Of a DNA stretch of 64,000 nucleotides, positions 39,683-49,426 are shown piece after piece; the first letter of the stretch is position 1; every line of letters begins with the position of its first letter. The stretch is from Deltaproteobacteria bacterium (lineage in GTDB: Bacteria; Desulfobacterota; Dissulfuribacteria; Dissulfuribacterales; DYLC01), in assembly GCA_028695735.1 (NCBI GenBank), contig JAQVIJ010000002.1, positions 271,852 through 335,851 on the forward strand, read 5' to 3'. The notes under the pieces were generated by a model, which was not told where the DNA came from, searched no databases, and saw nothing but the letters and a program-made list of their open reading frames with translations. A program made the translations under genes and the position numbers.

Positions 39683-40102
39683 TCAGCGGCTTACAATCTC
39701 AAGGTTGCTGAAGAAGTATGCGATCTCCTTGGCAGCGGTCTCAGGGGCATCTGATCCGTGTACCACATTCCTTTCGATGTCTGTGGCGAAATCGGCACGA
39801 ATGGTGCCGGGTTTGGCCTCCTTGTAGTTGGTTGCGCCCATGAGCTCCCTGTTCTTTTGAATCACATCTTCGCCCTCCAGGACCATGACAACTATGGGGC
39901 CTGAGGACATGAAGTCAGTGAGGCTGTTGAAGAAGGGCTTGGAGGCATGGACAGCATAGAAGCCCTCGGCCTCCTTTTTGGTGAGTTGCAGCATCTTCAT
40001 GGCCGCTATGCGAATGCCTGCCGCCTCAAAGCGTTTGATGACCTCTCCGATGAGTCCGCGTTCAACCCCGTCGGGTTTGATGATGGATAGGGTACGTTCC
40101 AT
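39683..40102 (-). CDS. ndk: Nucleoside diphosphate kinase
   Basis: [21 protein letters not shown]; active-site [12 protein letters not shown]. Confidence 0.97.
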   Translation of the reverse strand: MERTLSIIKPDGVERGLIGEVIKRFEAAGIRIAAMKMLQLTKKEAEGFYAVHASKPFFNSLTDFMSSGPIVVMVLEGEDVIQKNRELMGATNYKEAKPGTIRADFATDIERNVVHGSDAPETAAKEIAYFFSNLEIVSR

Positions 40103-40176
40103 TGTGTGTCTCCTTTTGAGTGTTTTTGCGTGGCGTCTTTATAACCTGTGTGGAATGAATTTCAAGTAGAGGCATG

Positions 40177-40656
40177 TCATATGCGGCACACACCTGTTTT
40201 TCTGAGCCTTACGCGTTCAGCAGCCGCCTCAAAGCGCCTTCTGTCCTCATCTGTCTCCAGAAGCACAGGTGAAACCGGTTGAGGCCGTCCGTTTTCTCCC
40301 AGGGCGACAAAGGTGAGATAGGCCGAGGCAGTGTGAACCAGGTTGCCGGTCTTGAGGTCCTCTGCCTCCACTCTGACGCCTATCTCCATGGAGGTCTTGC
40401 CGGTCCAGTTGAGGTTTGCCTTCAAATGCAGCAGATTGCCCACAAATACAGGGGAATGAAAGTTGATGCGGTCCACAGAGGCTGTCACCACATTCATGCG
40501 GCAGTGCCGACTGGCCACCACATAGGCTGCATTGTCTATGAGCTTCATGATAGTGCCGCCGTGCACATTGCCGGCAGGATTGGCATCCTCGGGCAGCATC
40601 ACCTGCACAAGGGTTACGCGAGAGTGAGAGGCTGGTTTGGGTTGAAGCTGTAGCAT
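40177..40656 (-). CDS. Acyl-CoA thioesterase (hotdog fold)
   Basis: DANPAGNVHGGTIMKLIDNAAYVVASRH. Confidence 0.92.
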   Translation of the reverse strand: MLQLQPKPASHSRVTLVQVMLPEDANPAGNVHGGTIMKLIDNAAYVVASRHCRMNVVTASVDRINFHSPVFVGNLLHLKANLNWTGKTSMEIGVRVEAEDLKTGNLVHTASAYLTFVALGENGRPQPVSPVLLETDEDRRRFEAAAERVRLRKTGVCRI

Positions 40657-40704
40657 AAAACCTCCAAGAGGTGGTTATGGTTACGTGTATGCCTTTTGAG
40701 TGCC

Positions 40705-41760
40705 TTAAGGTATTACTACGATGCGGCCATCGGAGGGCGCAAGCACGCGGCCTATCACGGCATGAAAGACATTCCTCTGTTTCAGTTCTTTTATCAAAAC
40801 CTCAAGTTTTGCCTCTGAAACCGCCATTAAAAGCCCTCCGGATGTCTGGGCATCGGCCAGGCAGTCCACCAATAACGGATTGACCCGTGCATCTATCTCC
40901 ACGGAGGCGGCACAGAATTGACGGTTTGCCCCGCTTCCTTCCGGCAGCATGCCCATGTTGAGCATGTCCATCACATGGGAGAGCAGGGGGACCTTGGAGG
41001 CCCATATCTCCAGAGTGATATGGGATGCAGCCGCCATCTCCAGGCTATGTCCCAGCAGCCCAAAGCCTGTGATGTCCGTGCATGCGGAGACCCCTACTGT
41101 CTGCATGGCCTCTGCGGCATTTTTATTCAATGTCCCCATCCAGAAGATGGCCTCTTCCTCTGCCTCGTTGGGCAGCAACCTGGCCTTGAGGGCAGTGGTC
41201 AGAATACCGGTGCCGATGGGTTTGGTGAGCACGAGAAGGTCGTTGGGCCTGGCCCCTGAATTGGTGACCACCTTTTCAGGGTGCACCAGCCCCGTGAGGC
41301 TCAGACCGTATTTGATCTCCGGGTCGTCCACGCTATGGCCGCCCACCAGTAATGCCCCTGCCTCTGTTATGGCCTCAAAACCGCCTGCCAGAATCCCCTT
41401 CAACACCTCGATGCTCATACCTTTTTTGGGAAAACAGACCAGGTTCATGGCGGTGTATGGCCTTCCACCCATGGCATACACATCGCTTAAGGCATTGACG
41501 GCAGCGATACGTCCGAAGGTGTGCGGGTCATTTACCATGGGAGTGAAGAAGTCAATGGTCTGAATCAGGGCGATTTCAGGCGTAAGTCGCACTACACCTG
41601 CATCGTCATAGGTGCCAAGCCCCACGATGAGGTCCGAATGAGTCTGAATGGGCAGCGCCTTTAATGCCTCCTCCAGGAACCCTGGGGGTAGTTTGGCTGC
41701 TCAGCCCGCTGCCTTTACGCCTTCAGCTAATCTGATGGTGTCATTCTGAGTGGTTTTCAT
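40705..41760 (-). CDS. selD: Selenide, water dikinase (selenophosphate synthetase), selenocysteine-containing
   Basis: ATG at 41760: MKTTQNDTIRLAEGVKAAG-U(TGA, 41703-41701)-AAKLPPGFLEEALKAL..., continuous with ORF 40705..41625. Confidence 0.94.
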
Positions 41761-41868
41761 GATTTACATTTTAAGTTGGGAAATGAAAAAATACAATGGA
41801 ATCTCCTTGACATTCGGATATTTTTTCACTAATTCAACAGGAATTATCTTCATTTGGAGGAGGGAATT

Positions 41869-43086
41869 ATGAAAAAGAGATTGTCTGTTTTCCTGGGATT
41901 GGCCGTGAGCACCCTGCCTGCTATGGCGTTTTCAGCGGGTTTCTAGTTGTTTAACGAGGGCTCGGCCAAGACCACCGCCCTGGGCGCCGCCATGACAGCC
42001 CGTTCTGATGCAGTGGAGAGCGCCTGGTTCAACCCTGCGTCTGTGGCTATGCAGGATTATAGGGGCATGACCGGTATGGCTGGCATGGCTGTTGTCATGC
42101 CTTCTTTAAAGCTGGATACGCCCACAGGGCCTGATCCAGAGATGAAAAACATGGCTTATTCAGTGCCTTACGCCTACTGGACCATGCCCTATGGCGATAA
42201 ATTAGGCCTTTCCATCTCCGTAAATGTGCCTTACGGCCTCACCACCGATTGGAAGGCCGACTGGATGGGCAAATATTATGCGGTTTATACAGACCTGCGC
42301 TGTATCTTTTTTACGCCGGCTGTCTCCTACAAGCTCACGGATTGGCTGTCTTTGGGAGTAGGGGCCCAGATAGCCAGGGCCGATGCCACCTTGGAGAAGT
42401 CAGTCACTCCGAAGGTGCCGGGCCTGACCACAAGATTGGAGGGGGATGATACGGATTACGGCTATGTGCTGGCCGCTACGGCTCGACCTGTCAAGGACTG
42501 GGTGGTGGGCCTGGTGTATCGCTCTCAAGTGGACTTTGCACTGGAAGGTTCGGCCAAATACAACATGGCCATTCCTGGTTTTTACAGAAGCGATATGCGC
42601 CTGCCCCTGCGCCTGCCCTCAACGGTCTCCTTTGGTGTGAGCACCACGGCGGTCCCTGACTGGACCCTTTCGGCAGATCTGCTTTGGACCGGCTGGTCCT
42701 CCTATGAATCCCTGACCTTTTACTACGACCAGGCCCCGGGTACTGGAAAGCCAGGGGTTGTGAGCATTCCAAAGGCCTGGAACGACTGTTATTCCCTGCG
42801 ATTTGGAGCGGAATACCGCCTGAATCCAGAATGGGTCCTGCGCGGTTCCTATGTCTATGACCGCACACCCATCGAAGATATGTATCGGGATCCCACGCTG
42901 CCCACCAATGACTCCCATCTCTTCGGCGTCGGTGTGGGTTACACCTATAAAAACTGGACAATAGACGGCGCATATTCATATCTTTACATGGAGGACGCCA
43001 AGACATCTCCTGTTACACCTGCGCTCCACGGCACATATGAGGCCACGGCCAGCATTTTCAACCTCAGCGTGTCATACAAATATTGA
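41869..43086 (+). CDS. OmpP1/FadL-type outer membrane transporter with an in-frame TAG at codon 26
   Basis: Signal peptide MKKRLSVFLGLAVSTLPAMAFSAGF, TAG (41944-41946), LFNEGSAKTTALGAAMTARSDAVESAWFNPASVA. Confidence 0.85.
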
Positions 43087-43108
43087 CCGTGGGGAGCCTC
43101 GAAAAATT

Positions 43109-44857
43109 ATGATCGAAAGAACAGACGCAAGACATAAAGGCGTGATGCCCATTCCTGAGCTGATTAGACAATCGGCCCAGGAATACGGGCCGCAGCCATG
43201 CCTGATTGCCCGGGATACTCAGCCGGATCGCATGATTACCTATAGCGAGCTTCTGGAGCGTGTTCAGGGGCTTGCCAAGGGATTGGCGAGTCTTGGAGTG
43301 AGTTTTCAGGATAAATGCGCCATCCTGGGGCCTAATTCCCCTGAGTGGGCCATGGCATATCTTGCAATCAGCTCCTGCGGGGCCATCTGTATTCCCCTGG
43401 ATTCCATGCTGACAGAAAACGAGCTTCGGCATCTCCTGTCCAATGCCCAGGTCAAGGTGGCCTTTGTGGCGCCCAAATTCCTGGATTGTGTCTGCAATAC
43501 TCACAAGGACTTCCCTGGGCCTAAACATGTGGTGTTGTTGTCGGCAAACCCTGAAAGAATGCCGCCGGGTGTCCTGTCCATGCAGGCCCTGGCAGAGAAA
43601 GGAAAGGCATACAAAAGACAGTTGCCTGAGCCAGGATTGGAGGATATAGCGGCCATCCTCTACACATCTGGCACTACCGGCAGGCCCAAGGGAGTCATGC
43701 TCACTCACTGTAACATCGTTTCAGATGTGGCTGCCTGTTACAGCGCCGTTCAGATAGGTCAGGAACGGTTTTTGTCGGTGCTTCCAATGCATCACACCTT
43801 TGAATGCACCGCCGGCTTTCTTTTGCCGCTTTATTCTGGTTCTTCCATCACCTTTGCCAGAAGTCTCAAGTCCAATCAGATACTGGAAGACCTGCGGGCC
43901 AGTAGGGCTACTGTCATGTTGGGGGTGCCGCTTTTGTTTCAAAAGATGCTGGATGGCATTTATAAGGCCATAGAGCGGAAGCCCTTTGTTCAGCGTCAGG
44001 CCTTCAAGGCCGTGATGAAGGCGGTCAAGGCCGCCGAAAGGCTGGGCAGGGAGAATTTAGGCGGTAAACTTTTCAAATCGTTGCGGGAAAAGGCCGGACT
44101 GGGTCATCTGCGTCTGATGGTGGTGGGAGGGGCGCCGCTCATGCCCCATGTGCCTGTGGAGTTCAGGCGTCTCGGTTTTACCATGCTTCAGGGCTACGGA
44201 CTCACAGAGGCCAGTCCTGTCCTCACCTTCAATCGAGGCAGGAATGCCGTGCCTGAGAGTATTGGAAGGCCATTACCAGGAGTGAAGGTGCGCATACTGG
44301 AGCCGGACGCCAACGGCGTTGGAGAGCTGGTCTTCAGCGGCCCCATGGTGATGAAGGGTTACTACAACAACCCTGAGGCCACCGCCGAGGTGCTGATGAG
44401 GGATGAAAACGGCGGCATCTGGCTTCGCACCGGCGACCTGGGCCTTCAGGATAAAAACGGGCTTTTGTATGTGAGCGGCAGGGCCAAAAACCTCATCGTA
44501 ACAGCAGCAGGCAAGAATGTATATCCTGAGGAGATCGAGGCCGAGCTCAACATGAGCCCCTTCATTCTGGAGTCCATGGTTTATGGGCAGAGAACGGAGC
44601 AGAATGAAGAGGAGGTGCGGGCTGTGGTGGTGCCCAATTATGAGGAGATTGGCAGACATCTGGCTGTCTCCAAGATGACGGAACAGGCCGTGCAGGAACT
44701 CATCTCCCGTGAGGTGAGAAAGGTCAATCAGAAATTGGCCGGTTACAAGAAAATCAAGGGGTTCATACTGGTGGAGGAGGAGCTGCCCAAGACATCTACG
44801 CGCAAGATCAAGCGTCATCTCTTCAAGATTCCGCAGAATGTGGCGGTGAACCGGTAG
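43109..44857 (+). CDS. AMP-dependent (long-chain acyl-CoA) synthetase
   Basis: LYTSGTTGRPKGVMLTH, QGYGLTEASPVL, GRAKNLIVTAAGKNVYPEEIE. Confidence 0.95.
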   Translation: MIERTDARHKGVMPIPELIRQSAQEYGPQPCLIARDTQPDRMITYSELLERVQGLAKGLASLGVSFQDKCAILGPNSPEWAMAYLAISSCGAICIPLDSMLTENELRHLLSNAQVKVAFVAPKFLDCVCNTHKDFPGPKHVVLLSANPERMPPGVLSMQALAEKGKAYKRQLPEPGLEDIAAILYTSGTTGRPKGVMLTHCNIVSDVAACYSAVQIGQERFLSVLPMHHTFECTAGFLLPLYSGSSITFARSLKSNQILEDLRASRATVMLGVPLLFQKMLDGIYKAIERKPFVQRQAFKAVMKAVKAAERLGRENLGGKLFKSLREKAGLGHLRLMVVGGAPLMPHVPVEFRRLGFTMLQGYGLTEASPVLTFNRGRNAVPESIGRPLPGVKVRILEPDANGVGELVFSGPMVMKGYYNNPEATAEVLMRDENGGIWLRTGDLGLQDKNGLLYVSGRAKNLIVTAAGKNVYPEEIEAELNMSPFILESMVYGQRTEQNEEEVRAVVVPNYEEIGRHLAVSKMTEQAVQELISREVRKVNQKLAGYKKIKGFILVEEELPKTSTRKIKRHLFKIPQNVAVNR

Positions 44858-45353
44858 CCGGGACGATCCACAAGGGCACGGCCCTGTGCTTCCATGTGGC
44901 GAATTTGAGTTTTTCTGCAATGTAATAGCGCCGATAGGCCGCCACCGCATTTTGAGGTACGCGATATTGTTCAGGCATGGCCTGCACAAATTCCGTAAGG
45001 CCGTTGTTTGCATATCTTTTCCCTCTAATCTGCCTCAAAACCTCGATGGAGGCATGGTCCTTCTGCCTCTGCCAGCGATAGCGGTATTCCTCGTTTAATG
45101 CCAGCATCAGTTCCTGTGTCCACAGCAGGTTTTCATAGGATTCAGCCACCCACAGCACGCAGGGGTGTTTTTGGTGTGTGGGCCGGTATGGAGTTGTATG
45201 GCCATGAAGATGCAGGGCGCTGCATATGATCTGCACGCCCTCCAGTATCATCTTTATCACATGCTTGTCGCAGTGATACTGGGCGCATCGCTTGAAATTC
45301 AGGTCCAGAATGAAGATGTTCATGGCAAGTAGAGGAGTTTTATTCTTTCGCAA
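44823..45353 (-). CDS. Phage-type conserved protein of unknown function; start probably at the MNIF methionine (45317)
   Basis: MNIFILDLNFKRCAQYHCDKHVIKMILEGVQIICSALH pattern reminiscent of bacteriophage proteins. Confidence 0.65.
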   Translation of the reverse strand: MRKNKTPLLAMNIFILDLNFKRCAQYHCDKHVIKMILEGVQIICSALHLHGHTTPYRPTHQKHPCVLWVAESYENLLWTQELMLALNEEYRYRWQRQKDHASIEVLRQIRGKRYANNGLTEFVQAMPEQYRVPQNAVAAYRRYYIAEKLKFATWKHRAVPLWIVPATGSPPHSAES

Positions 45354-45594
45354 GTTGGAGTGTCATGCTATACAAAATTATAGCACCTCTGAACTTATTA
45401 TTTCAACATGCTGAATGTGTTCAAATTTTCCCAAGAAAAAAAGGACGTTAGACGGCAGAGGCATTGCCATTGCCACACGCTGTTCTTTAAGGAGCAGATG
45501 GACCGGATTTATGCACAGGCAGAAAATAATCTGGTGAATATGTGCGAGTCGTGCTGAATTTAGATGAAAAAAAGAAAGGAGGCATCGTAAAAAT

Positions 45595-46560
45595 ATGTCT
45601 CATGGCCCGTTAATCAAGAGGACAGGTGTGGTGACCTCACCCATCTATCTAAACCACATTCCTGATGAAGGCCATATCGAGTCCCCAAGGCGGCTAAAGG
45701 CCATTTACGAGAGGCTGAACCAGGCGGATGCCAGGGAACTGTATGTGGAGCTGACGCCAAGGCCTGCCACTGTGGAGGAGTTGGCCTGGAACCATACCCC
45801 CTCCTATATTCAATACATTCGTCGCACAGCAGAGCGGGATTTGACCGTGCTTGACCCTGATACCATGGCCAGTCGAGGCTCCTGGGAGGCGGCCTGCCTG
45901 GCCGCAGGCGGTGTGTTCACCGCCCTTGATGCAATAGCTGATGGCCGTGTGCAAAACACATTGGTGTTGGCAAGGCCGCCAGGCCATCACGCAGAGCGAG
46001 ACCACGCCATGGGCTTCTGTCTCTTCAATAATGTGGCCTTAGGTGCCTATTACGCCAAAAACCGCTTGAATTGGCTCAGAGTCGCCATTATAGACTGGGA
46101 TCTGCACCACGGAAACGGCACTCAGCATAGTTTTTATGACCAAAACTGGGTGCTCTACTGCTCCACGCATCAGTATCCCCTTTATCCTGGAAGCGGTGCG
46201 GCGAATGAGACAGGAGAGGGCGAGGGAAGGGGCTTTACCGTAAATGTGCCCATGGCCGCAGGGGCTGGGGATGCCCAGTATATCTCTGTGTTTGAGGACA
46301 TCTTGTCCCCTGCCATTCGAGCCTTTGCTCCAAATGTGATGCTGGTCTCAGCGGGTTTTGACATTCATCACAGCGACCCATTGGGTGGCATGAGAGTGAC
46401 TGAAGAGGGTTTTGCTGCCTTGAGCCGCATACTTTTGAACCTTGCCAGTGAGTTATGTCACGGCAGAATTGTATTTTGCCTGGAAGGCGGTTACAATCTG
46501 AACGCCTTGGCTGAAGGGGTCTATGCTGTATTGAAAGAGTGCAGCATGGCCGTGGTTTAG
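45595..46560 (+). CDS. Histone deacetylase family protein
   Basis: RPPGHHAERDHAMGFCLFNNVALGA, DWDLHHGNGTQ. Confidence 0.95.
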   Translation: MSHGPLIKRTGVVTSPIYLNHIPDEGHIESPRRLKAIYERLNQADARELYVELTPRPATVEELAWNHTPSYIQYIRRTAERDLTVLDPDTMASRGSWEAACLAAGGVFTALDAIADGRVQNTLVLARPPGHHAERDHAMGFCLFNNVALGAYYAKNRLNWLRVAIIDWDLHHGNGTQHSFYDQNWVLYCSTHQYPLYPGSGAANETGEGEGRGFTVNVPMAAGAGDAQYISVFEDILSPAIRAFAPNVMLVSAGFDIHHSDPLGGMRVTEEGFAALSRILLNLASELCHGRIVFCLEGGYNLNALAEGVYAVLKECSMAVV

Positions 46561-46602
46561 CCGCAGGCAAGAAACGATTTTACAGGAAAGGTGAAGAATT
46601 CT

Positions 46603-48543
46603 ATGGGGTTAAATGTAACTGAGAAGATCATAGCCGAGCATATTGTAAGCGGTGAAATGACTGCTGGAGCGGACATAGCCATTCACATCGACCAGACCCT
46701 TACGCAGGATGCCACGGGCACCATGGCATACCTGGAATTTGAGGCCATCGGCCTAAAACGCGTCAAGACAGACCTGTCCGTGAGCTATGTGGATCACAAC
46801 CTGCTGCAGTCCGACTTCAGAAATGCAGATGATCACCGCTTTTTGCGCACCATAGCGGCCAAATATGGCATTTATTTCTCAAAACCAGGAAACGGCATCT
46901 GTCATCAGGTGCACTTAGAGCGCTTCTCTGCACCAGGCAAGACACTGCTGGGCTCTGACAGCCATACCCCCACCTGCGGCGGCTGCGGTATGCTTGCCAT
47001 AGGCGCAGGTGGTCTGGATGTGGCCATGGCCATGGCAGGTCAGCCCTTTCATCTCAGAATGCCTGCGGTCATAGGTGTGCATCTCACGGGCGAGCTACAG
47101 CCCTGGTGTTCTGCAAGGGATGTAATTCTGGAACTCCTGCGCAGACTTACTGTAAAGGGCGGTGTGGGCAGAGTGATGGAGTATTTCGGCCCAGGGCTTG
47201 CCTCCCTTACTGTCCCTGACAGGGCCACCATCACCAACATGGGCGCTGAGTTGGGGGCAACCACCTCCGTATTCCCCTCCGATGAAATGACTCGCAGGTT
47301 TTTGGCTGCGCAGGGCAGAGAGGAGGTGTGGGTGCCTTTGAAGGCGGATGAAGATGCCCAGTATGCCCAGGTGATCGAGCTGAATCTCAGTGAAATAGAG
47401 CCCATGATCGCCTGCCCATCCTCTCCTGACAATGTGGTGAAGGTGAGAGAGGTGGCGGGCAGGCCTGTCTCGCAGGTCTTGATCGGTTCCTGCGCCAATT
47501 CCTCCTATCGAGACATAGCCATTGCAGCCAAGGTGTTGGGGCACCACAGCATCTCAGATGGAGTGAGCTTTGAGATCAATCCAGGGAGCAGGCAGGTCCT
47601 GGAGAATATCGAGGCACACGGCCTGTTGCGCCCCCTTATTCATGCCGGTGCCCGCATTCATCAGTCAGGCTGCCTTGGCTGTATCGGCATGGGCCAGGCG
47701 CCTGCCACGAATTCCATCTCCCTTCGCACATTTACCAGGAATTTCCCTGGCAGAAGCGGCACCAAAAACGACCAGGTCTATCTGTGCAGCCCTGAGACCG
47801 CTGTGGCATCCGCCGTTTACGGCGTCATCACAGACCCAAGGGACCTGGGCCAATATACGCCCGTTTCCCTGCCCGACAGCTTTATTGTCAACGACAACGG
47901 CATTATTCCACCCTTAAAAGACGGCTCAATGGTTGAGGTTTTACGAGGCCCGAACATACAGCCATTGCCCATCTTTGAGCCGCTTGCAGAGGATCTGGTC
48001 TGCAGGGTCTTGCTCAAGACAGGCGACAACATCACCACAGACCACATCATGCCTGCAGGCAGCAAGATCCTGCCCTTGCGAAGCAACATTCCCGCCATCA
48101 GCGAGTATGTGTTCACTGCCATAGATGCGGAGTTTCCTGCTAGGGCCAAGGCCTCCAATCTTCCAGGCGTCATAGTGGGGGGTGAGAACTACGGTCAGGG
48201 CTCCTCCAGGGAACACGCTGCCCTGGCGCCCAGGTATTTAGGGGTGCAAATCAAGTTGGTCAAGGGCTTTGCCCGTATTCACAAGGCCAATCTGGTCAAC
48301 TTCGGCATAGTGCCCATGACCTTTGCAGATCCATCGGATTATGACGCCATTTGCCAGGGGGATGAGCTGAGTATCTCGGGCCTGCGCCAGTCCCTGTTGG
48401 CAGGCGCCACAAGCCTGTGCATAAAACGGCTTTCGGATGGCCGCATCTTTGAGGCAAGGCTGGAGTTGTCAGACAGGGAGCGCCAGGTCCTGGCTGCTGG
48501 TGGGCTTTTGAACTGGGTGAAGGCCCAGCTTCAAGACAAATAG
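46603..48543 (+). CDS. Aconitate hydratase
   Basis: GSDSHTPTCGGCGML, IGSCANSSYRDI, GCLGCIGMGQAP, GENYGQGSSREHAAL. Confidence 0.95.
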   Translation: MGLNVTEKIIAEHIVSGEMTAGADIAIHIDQTLTQDATGTMAYLEFEAIGLKRVKTDLSVSYVDHNLLQSDFRNADDHRFLRTIAAKYGIYFSKPGNGICHQVHLERFSAPGKTLLGSDSHTPTCGGCGMLAIGAGGLDVAMAMAGQPFHLRMPAVIGVHLTGELQPWCSARDVILELLRRLTVKGGVGRVMEYFGPGLASLTVPDRATITNMGAELGATTSVFPSDEMTRRFLAAQGREEVWVPLKADEDAQYAQVIELNLSEIEPMIACPSSPDNVVKVREVAGRPVSQVLIGSCANSSYRDIAIAAKVLGHHSISDGVSFEINPGSRQVLENIEAHGLLRPLIHAGARIHQSGCLGCIGMGQAPATNSISLRTFTRNFPGRSGTKNDQVYLCSPETAVASAVYGVITDPRDLGQYTPVSLPDSFIVNDNGIIPPLKDGSMVEVLRGPNIQPLPIFEPLAEDLVCRVLLKTGDNITTDHIMPAGSKILPLRSNIPAISEYVFTAIDAEFPARAKASNLPGVIVGGENYGQGSSREHAALAPRYLGVQIKLVKGFARIHKANLVNFGIVPMTFADPSDYDAICQGDELSISGLRQSLLAGATSLCIKRLSDGRIFEARLELSDRERQVLAAGGLLNWVKAQLQDK

Positions 48544-49413
48544 ATGGTTGCCTTGATAGACGCACACACTCAGCTTTTTGGCATATTTGGCCATCCTGTG
48601 CGGCACAGTTTGAGCCCCATTCTGCACAATGCGGCCTTTCGTGCCCTTGGGTTAAATGCGGTCTATCTGGCCTTTGATGTGACAGACCTGCCACGGGCCG
48701 TGCAAGGGGTTCGAGCACTGGGGATCAGCGGGCTTTCCATCACCATTCCTCACAAAGAGGCGGTCATGCCCCTTTTGGATCAAGTGGACTTTCAGGCCTT
48801 GCAGATCGGGGCCGTCAATACCATTGTGAATCAGGAGGGCAGGCTTTTGGGCTACAACACCGATTGCATAGGCGCACAAAGGGCCCTGGAGGAGGCGTTT
48901 ACAAATGACCAGGCCCACTTGGCCAAAGCAAATGGGGCCGGGCCTTCCAGTGTCCTTTCGGGCAAGAGCGCCGTGATCCTTGGCGCGGGCGGTTCGGCTA
49001 AGGCAGTGGCATTTGGCCTGAAATCAGCGGGCATGTCCGTGCATGTGGCCAATCGCACGGTGGAAAAGGCCAAGGCATTGGGGGAAGCACTTGGTGCAAC
49101 CTTTTCAAGTTTGAATGAGGTATGCGATATAACCGCCGATGTTTTAGTCAATACAACCCCTGTGGGCATGGCCCCTGATATCTATAAAATGCCCATAGCA
49201 TCTGAGTGTCTGAAGAATTTTTCTGTGGTCATGGACATTGTCTATGCACCGCTTGTCACAGCCCTTTTAAAAGAGGCAGAGGCCGCGGGGTGTCGCACTG
49301 TAAACGGGCTTCGCATGTTGTTACACCAGGCGGTCTGCCAGTTTGAGCTGTGGACAGGGCTTCAGGCCCCCTTAAATGTGATGGAGAGTGCATTGCTAGG
49401 CCAAATAAAGTGA
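48544..49413 (+). CDS. aroE: Shikimate dehydrogenase
   Basis: FGHPVRHSLSPILHNAAF, GAGGSAKAVAFGL. Confidence 0.96.
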   Translation: MVALIDAHTQLFGIFGHPVRHSLSPILHNAAFRALGLNAVYLAFDVTDLPRAVQGVRALGISGLSITIPHKEAVMPLLDQVDFQALQIGAVNTIVNQEGRLLGYNTDCIGAQRALEEAFTNDQAHLAKANGAGPSSVLSGKSAVILGAGGSAKAVAFGLKSAGMSVHVANRTVEKAKALGEALGATFSSLNEVCDITADVLVNTTPVGMAPDIYKMPIASECLKNFSVVMDIVYAPLVTALLKEAEAAGCRTVNGLRMLLHQAVCQFELWTGLQAPLNVMESALLGQIK

Positions 49414-49426
49414 GAGGGCTGGAAGT

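Noticed and set aside
41944-41946. Pyrrolysine decoding of TAG in the FadL-like gene
   Set aside because: TAG serves as the normal terminator of many genes in this window, and FadL proteins are not known Pyl proteins.
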